From CAWFPR01 sp963817635 (GTDB taxonomy: Bacteria > Acidobacteriota > Vicinamibacteria > Vicinamibacterales > 2-12-FULL-66-21): a stretch of DNA of 64,000 nt. The notes beneath the pieces are model-generated. The model saw only the letters and a list, made by a program, of their open reading frames with translations. It ran no database searches and was not told the DNA's origin. The stretch spans positions 372,001-436,000 of the forward strand of contig CAWFPR010000002.1 in the NCBI GenBank assembly GCA_963817635.1, written 5' to 3'. The stretch's first letter is position 1. Each line of letters opens with the position of its first letter. This document shows positions 8,097 to 18,417 of the stretch, one piece after another. The position numbers and the translations under genes are program-made.

Positions 8097-9442
8097 ATGG
8101 CAAGCAATCGTCTGGTCGCGGTCGGCGCGTTCGTGCTCCTCGGCGTGCTGCTCTTCGGCGTGGGCCTGTTCTTCATCGGCAATCGCCGGATGCTCTGGAG
8201 CAACAACTTCGAGGCCTACGCGGAGTTCACCAACATCGCGGGCCTGGAGAACGGAGCGAAAGTACGCGTGGCGGGCATGGACGCCGGCGAGGTCGAAGAG
8301 ATACACGTGCCGGCGGGACCGGCCGGCAGGTTCCGGCTGAAAGTCCGCCTGCGCGAGGACCTGCATCCGCTGATGCGGCTGGACTCGGTCGCCACCATTC
8401 AGAACGACGGCCTCGTCGGCAACAAGTTCGTGCAGATCGAGGCGGGGACCGAGGGCTCCCCGCGGCTGCCCGATCAGGGCACGATGCAGAGCCGCGAACC
8501 CTTCGACCTGGCGGCCCTGCTGGAAAAGATGAGCGCCACGGTCGACCTGGTGACCGACACCGTCGACGAGGTGAGGGGCAACGCTCGACAAGACGCTGAC
8601 ATCGTCTGACCGACACCGTGGCGCAGGCCCAGGTGCTGATGAACGACATGGGCAGTGACGTCCGCGCGATTCTCGCCTCGACTCACGCAATCACCGCGGA
8701 CGTGACAGCCGTGCTCGCGGGGGTGCGCAGCGGGCGCGGCACGGTGGGGAAGGTGCTGACCGACGACGCGCTGTACGCCAGCGCCAGGCAGATCGCGGAG
8801 GATGCCCAGAAGACCGTCGCGAGCGTTCGCGAGGCGGCGAACGACGCGAAGGGCGCCCTCTCGGATCTCCGTGGCGAGAACGGACCGCTCAAGAGCGTGA
8901 CGGGGGAACTCCACCAGACGCTGGCGTTGGCGAGAGATGCGATGGCCGACCTTGCGGAGAACGCCGAAGCGCTCAAGCGGAACTTCTTCTTCCGCGGATT
9001 CTTCAACCGGCGCGGATATTTCGATCTGCAGGACGTCACGGTTCAGCAATATCGGGAGGGCGCACTCGAAACCAAGGACCGGCGCGTCCTGCGGATCTGG
9101 GCCGGGTCCGCCGTCCTGTTCGACCGCGACGCGAACGGAGAACTCGTGTTGACCGACGGCGGCAAGGCCCGCCTCGACTCAGCCATGGCCGAGTTCGTCA
9201 AGTACCCACGCACCAGCCCCTTCGTCGTGGAAGGCTACGCCCGCGAACTGACGGGTGACGAGCGGTTCCTGCTCAGCCGCAAGCGCGCGCAGCTCGTCAG
9301 AGATTATGTCGTCGGCAAGTTCGGACTCGACCCGAACGCCGTTGCGATCATGCCCATGGGCGCGAAAGCGGTCGGCAGCCCGGCCGGAGACGAATGGGAC
9401 GGCGTGGCGCTGGCGATGTTCGTGGCGCGTTCGGCGATCTAA
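8097..9442 (+). CDS. MlaD/MCE-domain protein with coiled coil and C-terminal OmpA-like domain, two frameshifts
   Basis: The first part (from ATG 8097) has one N-terminal membrane anchor and an MCE domain with typical patterns (FTNIAGLENGAKVRVAGMDAG, IQNDGLVGNKFVQI). Two +1 shifts at about 8579-8581 and 8605-8608 interrupt a helical segment. Reading through them joins it to a frame starting DTVAQAQVLMNDM. After a long helical, coiled-coil-like stretch, the last 120 residues resemble an OmpA-like peptidoglycan-binding domain (VVEGYARELTGDERFLLSRKRAQLV, then a Met/Gly-rich turn). The corrected protein is about 447 aa. The OmpA-like tail is not part of classical MlaD and could tie the lipid bridge to the cell wall. 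It is third in the mlaE-mlaF-mlaD operon. Confidence 0.8.
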
Positions 9443-9507
9443 CACGACCGTGGCACGGTGTTTGAAGGGTGTTTGAAGGACACGGCCGATCCATCAAGGA
9501 GGGATCT

Positions 9508-9759
9508 GTGGACGAGCGATCGCGAGTGCTGCTGGCCACCTTCCTGGGCGCCGTCGCCGGTGGCCTGTGGGGCTGGCTCTACCTGACAGAGAACGGCCGT
9601 CGCATGCGCGAGCAGATCGACCCGAAGCTCGACGACTTCGTTCGCGAACTCACGCGAGCGCGGGGTACGGTCGAGAAGGCCCGCAACGCGGCCAGCGAAG
9701 GATGGCGCTCGCTCAACGAGGTGACCGGCGCGGCCCAGGGCGGCGGCTGGTCGAGGTAG
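9508..9759 (+). CDS. Small membrane protein, YtxH-like
   Basis: 83 aa from a GTG with a strong Shine-Dalgarno (AAGGAGG) at about 9497-9503. One N-terminal transmembrane segment (VLLATFLGAVAGGLWGWLYL) is followed by a charged amphipathic helix. This resembles the YtxH/small gas-vesicle-like group with one membrane helix and a helical tail. It is the first of four small membrane proteins that follow the lipid transport genes. An ATG at 9469 in the same frame is less likely because it ignores the ribosome site. Confidence 0.65.
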   Translation: MDERSRVLLATFLGAVAGGLWGWLYLTENGRRMREQIDPKLDDFVRELTRARGTVEKARNAASEGWRSLNEVTGAAQGGGWSR

Positions 9760-9768
9760 GGGCTCACG

Positions 9769-10191
9769 ATGTCAGGAAATCTGGATACGACCAACGTGCT
9801 GCTCGGCATCATGGCGGCGGTCAGCGTACTCGAGGCGCTCCTGCTCATCGGCGTCGGGATTGCGGGCTTTCTCGTCTACCGTCGCGTGATGCAGGTGGTC
9901 AACGACCTCGAGGCACGTCAGATCGCGCCGCTGCGCGAAAAGGTGGACACCATCCTCGCCGACGTGAAGACGGTGACGTCGCGCGTGAACCAGCAGACCG
10001 AGCGCGTCGATCACGCGATCTCGGGAACGATAGAACGCGTCGATGTCACGGCTGAGCGCGTGAAGAGTTCGGTGGCGGACAAGGTCAATCAAGCGGTCGG
10101 AGTGGCTCGCGGCGTGCGAGCGGTCATCATGTTGTTCCTCGGATCCGACCCGGGGCACGAGCCGCCGGCCGAGGCGACCGGAAGCGTCTAG
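9769..10191 (+). CDS. Membrane-anchored coiled-coil protein (DUF948-like)
   Basis: 140 aa. One membrane helix near residues 10-38 is followed by a long amphipathic helix with repeated Val/Asp/Arg patterns (TVTSRVNQQTERVDHAISGTIERVDV), typical of DUF948-type proteins. It starts 9 nt after the previous stop. The likely position is inner membrane with a helical cytoplasmic or periplasmic tail. Function is unknown. Confidence 0.65.
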   Translation: MSGNLDTTNVLLGIMAAVSVLEALLLIGVGIAGFLVYRRVMQVVNDLEARQIAPLREKVDTILADVKTVTSRVNQQTERVDHAISGTIERVDVTAERVKSSVADKVNQAVGVARGVRAVIMLFLGSDPGHEPPAEATGSV

Positions 10192-10235
10192 ACCGGCGTC
10201 GGCTCGACGACGAACATTTCGAAACAGGAGGGGTA

Positions 10236-10610
10236 ATGGCATACGAAAACGATCGGTATGAGGAGAAGGAAGAGGGAGGCGGTTCGTTCCTCATGGGACT
10301 GCTGGCCGGCACCGTGCTCGGGGCGGGCCTCGGAATGTTGTTTGCGCCGAAGGCCGGATCCGATCTGCGCAACCAGATCGGCGAACAGGCTGGACGCCTG
10401 CGGACCACGGCAAACGAGACCTACAGTCAGGCGAGCGGCAAGGTCAACCAGATGGTGGACCGCGGGCGTGAAGCCTACGACCGTGCGCGGACACCCGTGT
10501 CGCGCGTCAGCAGGCACGGCGATGGGCAGAAGGGCGCCGAGACGACGCCAGAGGCGGCCGGTTCGATGGCGGGCGCCGGCGCGACGGGCAACTCGGGCGC
10601 TCGCGGCTAG
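10236..10610 (+). CDS. YtxH domain protein
   Basis: 124 aa with Shine-Dalgarno AGGAGG at about 10226-10231. After an acidic N-terminus there is the family pattern FLMGLLAGTVLGAGLGMLFAPKAGSDLRNQI, a glycine-rich membrane helix followed by FAP..G.DLR, which defines YtxH-type proteins. The C-terminus is rich in Gly, Ala and Ser and looks disordered. YtxH proteins are linked to stress in Firmicutes; the role here is unknown. I quote the helix only in outline: GLLAGTVLGAGLGMLF at about residues 24-39. Confidence 0.75.
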   Translation: MAYENDRYEEKEEGGGSFLMGLLAGTVLGAGLGMLFAPKAGSDLRNQIGEQAGRLRTTANETYSQASGKVNQMVDRGREAYDRARTPVSRVSRHGDGQKGAETTPEAAGSMAGAGATGNSGARG

Positions 10611-10672
10611 CCACGGACCGTGGCCAACGGTGCGACTTCCGCCTGAAGGACCTGGAGGCGGAAGTCACCGTT
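10611..10672 (+). terminator. Two consecutive stem-loops between small genes
   Basis: The first is CCACGG-A-CCGTGG at 10611-10623. The second pairs GACTTCCGCCT (10634-10644) with AGGCGGAAGTC (10656-10666) around an 11-nt loop and extends outside with AACGGT (10626-10631) and ACCGTT (10667-10672). No U-tract follows. It may be a terminator or mRNA-processing hairpin. Confidence 0.5.
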
Positions 10673-10693
10673 CGCCGAGGCCGGCATTCAGTC

Positions 10694-10897
10694 ATGACGG
10701 AGGACACAGCCCGCAACGTCGCGAACACGGTGATGGGCGTCGCCGCAATCGGCGCCGCCTACGTGGTTCTGTCGCGGCCCGCCCTGCGGCGCCTGGCGTG
10801 GAGGTTGGCGCTGACGGCGCTGACCGGCACGCTGCCGGCGTGGTTCGGCAGGGAGATCAGGCGCGCGTGGGCCGAGAGCGCGCGCCCGGTGCCCTGA
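10694..10897 (+). CDS. Small membrane protein of unknown function (67 aa)
   Basis: A short frame from ATG 10694 encodes a protein with one clear hydrophobic helix (VMGVAAIGAAYVVLSRP) and a basic second half that may hold a second, weaker membrane helix. It lies in line with the other small membrane proteins and ends 23 nt before the BrkB start. I recognise no family. Confidence 0.5.
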   Translation: MTEDTARNVANTVMGVAAIGAAYVVLSRPALRRLAWRLALTALTGTLPAWFGREIRRAWAESARPVP

Positions 10898-10909
10898 GCA
10901 GCGGCGGTG

Positions 10910-10915
10910 TACACT
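10910..10915 (+). promoter_or_regulatory. -10 hexamer TACACT before the yihY/brkB-like gene
   Basis: TACACT ends 5 nt before the GTG at 10921, in an area with no Shine-Dalgarno. It supports that GTG as the true start of a leaderless transcript. Confidence 0.45.
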
Positions 10916-10920
10916 CGGGT

Positions 10921-11844
10921 GTGTCCCGCCGAGCTGACGCCTGGCCCTGGTTCCGTCGTGCGGCGATCCGCGCCCGGAAGGAACTGCGGCTGACGGGTCT
11001 CGCCATCTGGCGCGGCGCGACCGGCATCTATAACGGCGACGACCTCACCTTCGCCTCCTCCATCGCCTACTATTCGCTGCTCTCGCTGTTTCCGTTCTTC
11101 CTCTTCGCCATTTCCATCATCGGCGCCTTCACCAGCAGCGAAGCGGACCGAGCCGCAATCCTGACGTTCGTCCTGCGGTACTTTCCTCGCCAGTTCGAGT
11201 TCGTCACGAATCAGCTCGACGCGCTCCAGCAGGCGGGCCTGCAGCTCGGCATCGTGGGCAGCGTGCTGATGGTGTGGGCGGCGATGGGCGTCTTCAGCGC
11301 GATCACCTCGGCGGTCAATCATGCGTGGGGCGTCGAGAAGATGCCGTCCTACTTCAAGCACAAGCTGATGGCGTTCGTGATGCTCGTGGCTGCGGGCTTG
11401 CTGATGGTGCTCGGCCTGGCGCTCGTGAGCGCCATCAACGTCGTCGAAACCGGCTGGTTCGCCGTCATCCTCACGCGGGTGCCGGCGCTGCTCGTGTTCC
11501 AGGGCCTCGCCGTCAAGTGGGCGAGCACCGTGATCTTCATCCTGCTGGTCGGGCTGATCTTCTATTTCGTGCCCAACGCGAAGGTGCGCTTTCGCGACGT
11601 GTGGGTCGGAGCGGTGCTCACGGGCGTGCTGTGGCGGATCGCGCTGGCGGGCTTTTCCCGCTACGTGCGCGACCTCTCGCGGTTCAGCGTCCACGGATCG
11701 GTCGCCGCCGTCGTCGTGTTCCTCGTCTGGGTGTACACGACCGCCGTCATTCTGTTATACGGGGCCGAAGTGACTGCCGCCTACGCACGGCTGCGGCGGC
11801 GGCGTCCGGACGAGGTCCCGGCCGCTCCCACGCCGCGGCTGTAG
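10921..11844 (+). CDS. YihY/BrkB family inner-membrane protein
   Basis: 307 aa from GTG 10921. Family landmarks: DDLTFASSIAYYSLLSLFPF near the N-terminus, FSAITSAVNHAWGVE in the middle, and FVPNAKVRFRDVWVGA before the last helices. Six membrane segments are expected. The reading frame is open far upstream, but that stretch overlaps the YtxH gene in another frame and carries no family sequence. These proteins were once called ribonuclease BN by mistake; their actual function is not settled. The C-terminus ends in a short Arg/Pro tail. Confidence 0.88.
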   Translation: MSRRADAWPWFRRAAIRARKELRLTGLAIWRGATGIYNGDDLTFASSIAYYSLLSLFPFFLFAISIIGAFTSSEADRAAILTFVLRYFPRQFEFVTNQLDALQQAGLQLGIVGSVLMVWAAMGVFSAITSAVNHAWGVEKMPSYFKHKLMAFVMLVAAGLLMVLGLALVSAINVVETGWFAVILTRVPALLVFQGLAVKWASTVIFILLVGLIFYFVPNAKVRFRDVWVGAVLTGVLWRIALAGFSRYVRDLSRFSVHGSVAAVVVFLVWVYTTAVILLYGAEVTAAYARLRRRRPDEVPAAPTPRL

Positions 11845-12102
11845 TTCCGTTCGACTAATCGGACGGCCCACGCACCACACGCTGCACGACCCATTCGCCC
11901 GGATCATCGTCGAAGGCCGTGCCGCGCCGGCGCCGGACGCAAGCTCCGAAATGACCCGGTACGTGGCGGGACAGGGAGTGTCGTGGGACTCTCCCTGCGC
12001 CGTTTGGCAGGTCGTATTCGCAGGCGGTTGCTCCAGCGGAACGCCGGAGCGGCGGTCCGCGCATCCTGTAGATGCGCGACGCTTACCCAGAGAGCAACGG
12101 CG

Positions 12103-12465
12103 ATGCCAGCGGACGCAGCACTGTTTTCGGCGCGAATCGAGGCGCGCCAGGTGCTACGTAGGCCCGCAATGACCTGGAGTTTTCCGGAGTGGGCAACGAC
12201 AGACCTACGGAGAGGACTGACTGACGAGCTGGAGGACCGACCCGCGAAAGTGGCTCTGCTGATTGTCGTCGGCGGCGCCCTCGCCATTCTCAACCTGGGC
12301 GGGCTCCTGACGATGATGGCGAGTGCGTGGCAGGTGGCAGCCGGCCTCGGGACGGCGGCTGCGCGCGGCGCCGCGCCCTCGGTAAACACCTATGTCGCCG
12401 CCGCTGCGCTCCTGCTCTCGGCGCTTGGGATGTGGTGGTGGGCGGATCGCCGGCTGTCGCCGTAG
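12103..12465 (+). CDS. Small two-helix membrane protein of unknown function
   Basis: 120 aa from ATG 12103, or 98 aa from ATG 12169, which is preceded by TACGTA 8 nt upstream and may be the better start. Two hydrophobic helices are clear (VALLIVVGGALAILNLGGLL and AAAALLLSALGMWWW), separated by a small-residue linker. It converges with the ABC permease gene, 15 nt away. The 258 bp before it (11845-12102) show no gene or signal I can support. Confidence 0.5.
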   Translation: MPADAALFSARIEARQVLRRPAMTWSFPEWATTDLRRGLTDELEDRPAKVALLIVVGGALAILNLGGLLTMMASAWQVAAGLGTAAARGAAPSVNTYVAAAALLLSALGMWWWADRRLSP

Positions 12466-12480
12466 GTGCTCCCGCGCTCC

Positions 12481-14193
12481 TTACGAGGGCAGCAGCACTC
12501 GTGAGACCAGGGTCGCCAGGTTCTCGCGCCGGGTCAGGAAGATTCGCAGCGCCACCACGAAGAGCAGGCGTGAAACGACGAAGGCGACCGCGCACCAGAC
12601 GAGCAACAGCGCCGGCGCCAGCCACGGGCGATCGAGGATCCGGGTGGCGAGGAGCACGATCACCAGGCACGGCGCCCCGCCGACGACGAAGGAGAGGAGC
12701 CCCAGCAGGCCTGCGAGCCCGTGAGCGTTGCCCTTGCTTCCGATGCTGCTCAGGTCGGCGAGTTTCGGCAGCATCGCCGAGAAGACCGCGGCCGCCGGCG
12801 CCACTACCAGGAAGGTGGCGACGAGCCCCAGCAGGACCGACAGCCACAGCGCGGGGCTTCCGGCGGGAAACATGACGTAGGCCGCGACCATGCACACGAA
12901 CGCCAGCGGCAGGGCGATGAGCGCGGTGCCGACTGCCTTCCCGGCCAGGTATTCCCCTTCCGGCAACGGCGACAGCAGGACCATGGTCAGGCCCGCGCGG
13001 TCCACGGCGAACTGGTTCATCGCGATCGGCAGCGTGGCGACCAGCGAGACGAACGACGTGAAGAGCGCCAGTGGCAGCCCGCCCTCGAGCTGGAACGACC
13101 CGAAGTCCATCCCGCCGTGACGCCGGAAGGCGAGGACGGAAAACACCACGAGAATCACCAGCGGGGACATCAGGCTGGTGCGTCCACGCGTCGTCCGGGC
13201 CACGAGTTTCAGGTGCGCCGTGGCGACCGCCGCCGCGCCTGACGAGAGGCCGGGCAGGCGGATGCGCCAGGCCGCGCGCTCAGCCGTTCCACGCCGGACG
13301 CCGGACGATCCCTGGCTCTCGAGCACGCGGCCGAAGGCCAGAAAACCGATGACGTGTACGACCAGCGCGGTGCCGGCGATCGCCAGCGCGGGGGCGGCCG
13401 CGGCCTGGAGATGTCCCGCCGCCGCCGTCCGTGTGCTGCGCAGGTAGAGTTCCGTCGGGTATACCGCCAGCACCCGCCGCGCATCCTGCTGCAGCCACGC
13501 AGGCAGCGCCACATCGCGCCGCACACGTTTGCCTTCCGCGTCGCGCTGACGCGTGCCCTGGAGCAGCCCGGGCAGGAAGCCGGCCATCGAGACGACGAGA
13601 ATGAACGCCACGCCGAGCAGCTCCGCCCGTCGCCGGTCCCGCACGATCAGGTGAAGCAGCGTTGTCGAGAGCGCCGCGATCCCGACGATCGTGACGAAGA
13701 GACAGGCGCCGGCGAAGGCCGCGAAGAAAAATCCGCCCAACGCGCCCCCCGCCAGCAGCCCGACAGGAATGCCGAGCAGAATGGGCAGCGTCAGGACGAT
13801 CCATGGCTCGCCGATCGCGGCGGCGGCCTGCGCGACGTAGATCGTGGATCGCGGGATGGGCAGCAGCAGGAACCGGACCGGATTCGTGCGATCGCCGGAG
13901 GGCAGGAACAGTGGTCCGAGGATCGCGGCAACCGGCGCGAAGAGGAGGACGTACCGCAGGAAGACCAGGATCAGCGAGTTCTGGTCGCCGGCCGCCACCG
14001 CATAGCCGGCCGCCGCCGAGCCCGCAAGGAGGACCAGCGAGGACGGAACGATCAGGAGGCCCGCGATAATCGGCCCGAGCTTCTCGGCCGCGATGGAGAA
14101 GCGTTCGAGGACGTCCCGGCTGCCCGTCTTCTCGAACGAATTGACCAGCATGCGCCACCGCATCCACGCGAAAGCGCGCAGGATCCTGAACAT
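12481..14193 (-). CDS. ABC-2 type exporter permease
   Basis: 570 aa, highly hydrophobic, with about 12 membrane segments in two halves. It begins with an amphipathic segment (FRILRAFAWMRWRMLVNSFE) typical of ABC-2 permeases encoded next to a CcmA-type ATPase. The ATPase gene ends 3 nt upstream of its start, so the two form a transporter. The substrate is unknown. No frameshift or oddity was seen. Confidence 0.85.
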   Translation of the reverse strand: MFRILRAFAWMRWRMLVNSFEKTGSRDVLERFSIAAEKLGPIIAGLLIVPSSLVLLAGSAAAGYAVAAGDQNSLILVFLRYVLLFAPVAAILGPLFLPSGDRTNPVRFLLLPIPRSTIYVAQAAAAIGEPWIVLTLPILLGIPVGLLAGGALGGFFFAAFAGACLFVTIVGIAALSTTLLHLIVRDRRRAELLGVAFILVVSMAGFLPGLLQGTRQRDAEGKRVRRDVALPAWLQQDARRVLAVYPTELYLRSTRTAAAGHLQAAAAPALAIAGTALVVHVIGFLAFGRVLESQGSSGVRRGTAERAAWRIRLPGLSSGAAAVATAHLKLVARTTRGRTSLMSPLVILVVFSVLAFRRHGGMDFGSFQLEGGLPLALFTSFVSLVATLPIAMNQFAVDRAGLTMVLLSPLPEGEYLAGKAVGTALIALPLAFVCMVAAYVMFPAGSPALWLSVLLGLVATFLVVAPAAAVFSAMLPKLADLSSIGSKGNAHGLAGLLGLLSFVVGGAPCLVIVLLATRILDRPWLAPALLLVWCAVAFVVSRLLFVVALRIFLTRRENLATLVSRVLLPS

Positions 14194-14196
14194 GCA

Positions 14197-14958
14197 CTAG
14201 ATCCAGTCCAGCGACACGGAGGCGCGCGATTCGCCTCCCACCATGTGGATGAACAGCTCCTCGAGCGTCTGGCCGGTTGCGCCGCCGGCGCGGAGCTGTT
14301 CGATCGATCCCTGCGCGACGAGCCGGCCGTGCGCGATGACGCCGATGGACGTGCAGAGCCGCTCGACGATCTCGAGAATGTGCGAGGTGAGGAAGATCGT
14401 GCCCCCGCGCGTCACGAACGAATGGAGCAGGTCCTTGATTTGCCGTGACGCCACCGCGTCGATGCCTTCGAACGGCTCGTCGAGGAAGAGCAGCCGCGGC
14501 GCAGGCAGCAGCGCGGCGGCGAGCGACAGCTTCTTGCGCATGCCGTGCGAAAAATCGGTGACGAGCGTCGAGCCCGCGTCCTTCAAGTCCATGAGATCGA
14601 GCAGGTCCGCCGAGCGGCTCGTCGTCGTCGCGCTGTCCAGGCCGTGCACCTGCGCGACGAACGTGAGCGTTTCCAGTGCCGTGAGGCGATCGAAGAGCGC
14701 GAGGTCCTCGGGGACGACGCCGATGCGTTTCTTGACCGACACGGCCTCGGCCAGGGGATCCGCGCCAAGGATGCGCATCGTCCCTGACGACGGACGGAGA
14801 AGTCCGGTCAGGCACTTGATGGTGGTGGACTTGCCGGCGCCGTTCGGGCCGAGGAATCCGTAGAAGCTGCCGGCCGGCACGGCGAGGTCGATGCCGTCGA
14901 CCGCGCGGAAGGAACCGAAGTCGCGGGTGAGTCCATGCGTCTCGACGGCGAGGTCCAT
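14197..14958 (-). CDS. ABC-2 type exporter ATPase
   Basis: 253 aa. Walker A is GPNGAGKST, Walker B and D-loop read LLFLDEPFEGIDAVA and the His switch is TSHILE. The signature motif is FSHGMRKKLSLAAALLP, the CcmA/ABC-2 form (SHGM.KKL) rather than LSGGQ. The start at 14958 is preferred to one 23 codons upstream because the family starts close to the first strand and a TACAAT lies 8 nt before it. It pairs with the permease immediately downstream. Confidence 0.9.
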   Translation of the reverse strand: MDLAVETHGLTRDFGSFRAVDGIDLAVPAGSFYGFLGPNGAGKSTTIKCLTGLLRPSSGTMRILGADPLAEAVSVKKRIGVVPEDLALFDRLTALETLTFVAQVHGLDSATTTSRSADLLDLMDLKDAGSTLVTDFSHGMRKKLSLAAALLPAPRLLFLDEPFEGIDAVASRQIKDLLHSFVTRGGTIFLTSHILEIVERLCTSIGVIAHGRLVAQGSIEQLRAGGATGQTLEELFIHMVGGESRASVSLDWI

Positions 14959-14966
14959 GGCGACGG

Positions 14967-14972
14967 ATTGTA
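14967..14972 (-). promoter_or_regulatory. -10 hexamer TACAAT before the ABC ATPase gene
   Basis: On the minus strand TACAAT lies 8 nt before the ATG at 14958, just ahead of the transporter gene and right after the PfpI-like gene's stop. The transporter can thus be transcribed apart from the upstream gene. Confidence 0.4.
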
Positions 14973-14974
14973 TG

Positions 14975-15506
14975 CTATTGCGCTCGGTCGAGGGCTCGCA
15001 GAATCGCCGCGGTGAACACCGGGACATCGTCCGGCTTGCGCGAGGTGATCAGGTTGCCGTCTTCGACCACCGGGCGATCCACGTACAGGCCGCCGGCGTT
15101 CTTGACGTCGATGGCGATCGAGGGCCAGCACGTCAGCGTGCGCCCGCGGATGCGCATCGGCGGAGATGAGCACCTGCGGGCCATGGCAGATGGCGGCCAC
15201 GGGTTTGCCCGTGGCGACCGCGTCGCGCACGAGATCGACCATCGCGTGGCGCAGCCGCATCTTGTCGGGCGCATGGCCGCCGGGTATCACGATCGCGTCG
15301 AAGTCGAGCAACCGCGCGGCCCCCGCGGCGAGGTCGGACGTCACCGGGTGGCCCCTCTTTCCGACGTACTGCCGCCCCGCATAGGGCGCGACGAGCGTGA
15401 CGTGTACGCCCGCCTCGCGAAGCCGCTCCAGCGGGCCGGTCAGCTCCGTGTCCTCGAACCCGTTCTCGACCAGGATCGCGACGCGCTTACCCACAGATGA
15501 CATCAT
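14975..15506 (-). CDS. DJ-1/PfpI family protein (glyoxalase/deglycase type), frameshifted
   Basis: The start MMSSVGKRVAILVENGFEDTEL includes the conserved Glu of the family. The nucleophile Cys lies in AAICHGPQVLIS. A +1 shift at about 15146-15158 breaks the frame. The next frame supplies the expected tail: RGRTLTCWPSIAIDVKNAGG, DRPVVEDG and LITSRKPDDVP, to a TAG at 14975. The corrected length of about 176 aa fits PfpI/YhbO-type proteins, which act on glyoxal-derived damage or as proteases; which one is not decided by sequence. It ends 16 nt before the ABC ATPase start. Confidence 0.82.
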
Positions 15507-15552
15507 AGGCCACTGCCCGGGGCGATGCATACCGCGGCCCGGGAGATGGATA

Positions 15553-15599
15553 ACCACGGAGTGCACGACTCACAGACGGCTACCACAGATCACACGGAG
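15553..15599. repeat. Degenerate 9-bp phrase repeat (ACCACGGAG type)
   Basis: In the 235-bp gap before the next gene, ACCACGGAG (15553-15561), ACCACAGAT (15582-15590) and CACACGGAG (15591-15599) recur. They look like decayed copies of one 9-bp phrase. No gene is supported between 15507 and 15741. Confidence 0.4.
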
Positions 15600-15741
15600 T
15601 CGCGGCGGGCGTTCCACAGCAGCAAGGCCGTGGCGGAGGGGACGAGGGCGCGTGGTACGATGCACGGACGATGAAGACCTTGCTCATCTGTGGCGGCGGA
15701 ACGGTGGTGCCGCCGGCGTTCGTGACGAGAGCGCGACCCGC

Positions 15742-17921
<2,180 letters not shown>

Positions 17922-17922
<1 letters not shown>

Positions 17923-18287
17923 TGACCCAACTCATGATCATTGATGTCGAGATCGTCCTGCGCGACCGCGAAGCGGCGGTCACCGAGCACATCCTGCACA
18001 CCGGCAATGCGGTCGAGCACTGGACCGATACCGACGTCGAGGCCGTCCTCAAGGCGATGCTGCTGGCGATGGATCGGGTGAAGAACCCCGAATCGGACTC
18101 GCGCCACGTCGCGCTGCGCGGGTTCAGCTGGATCGTCGAGCCCACGAAGGAGGGCGTCGTCATCGCCATCGAAATTCCGATCGGCGCGGCGGTGGCGGGG
18201 CCCTTCGACATCGACCAGGTCCGCCTCGATGCCATGGTGAGGCGGGTGCTGGCGGCGGCGTCTCCGACGCGGCCGGTCGTGCACTGA
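17922..18287 (+). CDS. Hypothetical protein (121 aa), coupled to the DUF255 gene
   Basis: The ATG overlaps the previous stop by one base, so translation is coupled. The protein is soluble with alternating strands and helices; no signal peptide, membrane helix or metal motif is seen. It begins with a hydrophobic strand (QLMIIDVEIVLRD). I do not recognise the family. A terminator follows 55 nt later. Confidence 0.6.
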
Positions 18288-18342
18288 CCCCGGCAGACCT
18301 TGCGCTTCGATTACAGAATCGGGGGACCGCGGCCGGCCCGGC

Positions 18343-18361
18343 CCGCGTGACACGCGGTTTT
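18343..18361 (+). terminator. Rho-independent terminator
   Basis: CCGCG-TGACA-CGCGG followed by TTTT. It ends the DUF255/hypothetical transcript before the response regulator gene. Confidence 0.65.
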
Positions 18362-18417
18362 GCCGCTCATTTCGCGCGCATCTTGACGGCATCGCATTTG
18401 CCTCGCCTCGCGCGTGA

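Noticed and set aside
8575..8610. Programmed ribosomal frameshifting as the cause of the broken genes
   Set aside because: The 17 sites share no slippery heptamer, stop context or downstream structure, and occur in functionally unrelated genes. Assembly insertions explain them better.
9443..9507. TGTTTGAAGG tandem pair before the first small membrane gene
   Set aside because: Only two copies and no larger structure. It could be a chance duplication.
10258..10920. Upstream extension of the BrkB-like frame
   Set aside because: It overlaps the YtxH gene in another frame and is low complexity. The GTG at 10921 with its -10 box is a better start.
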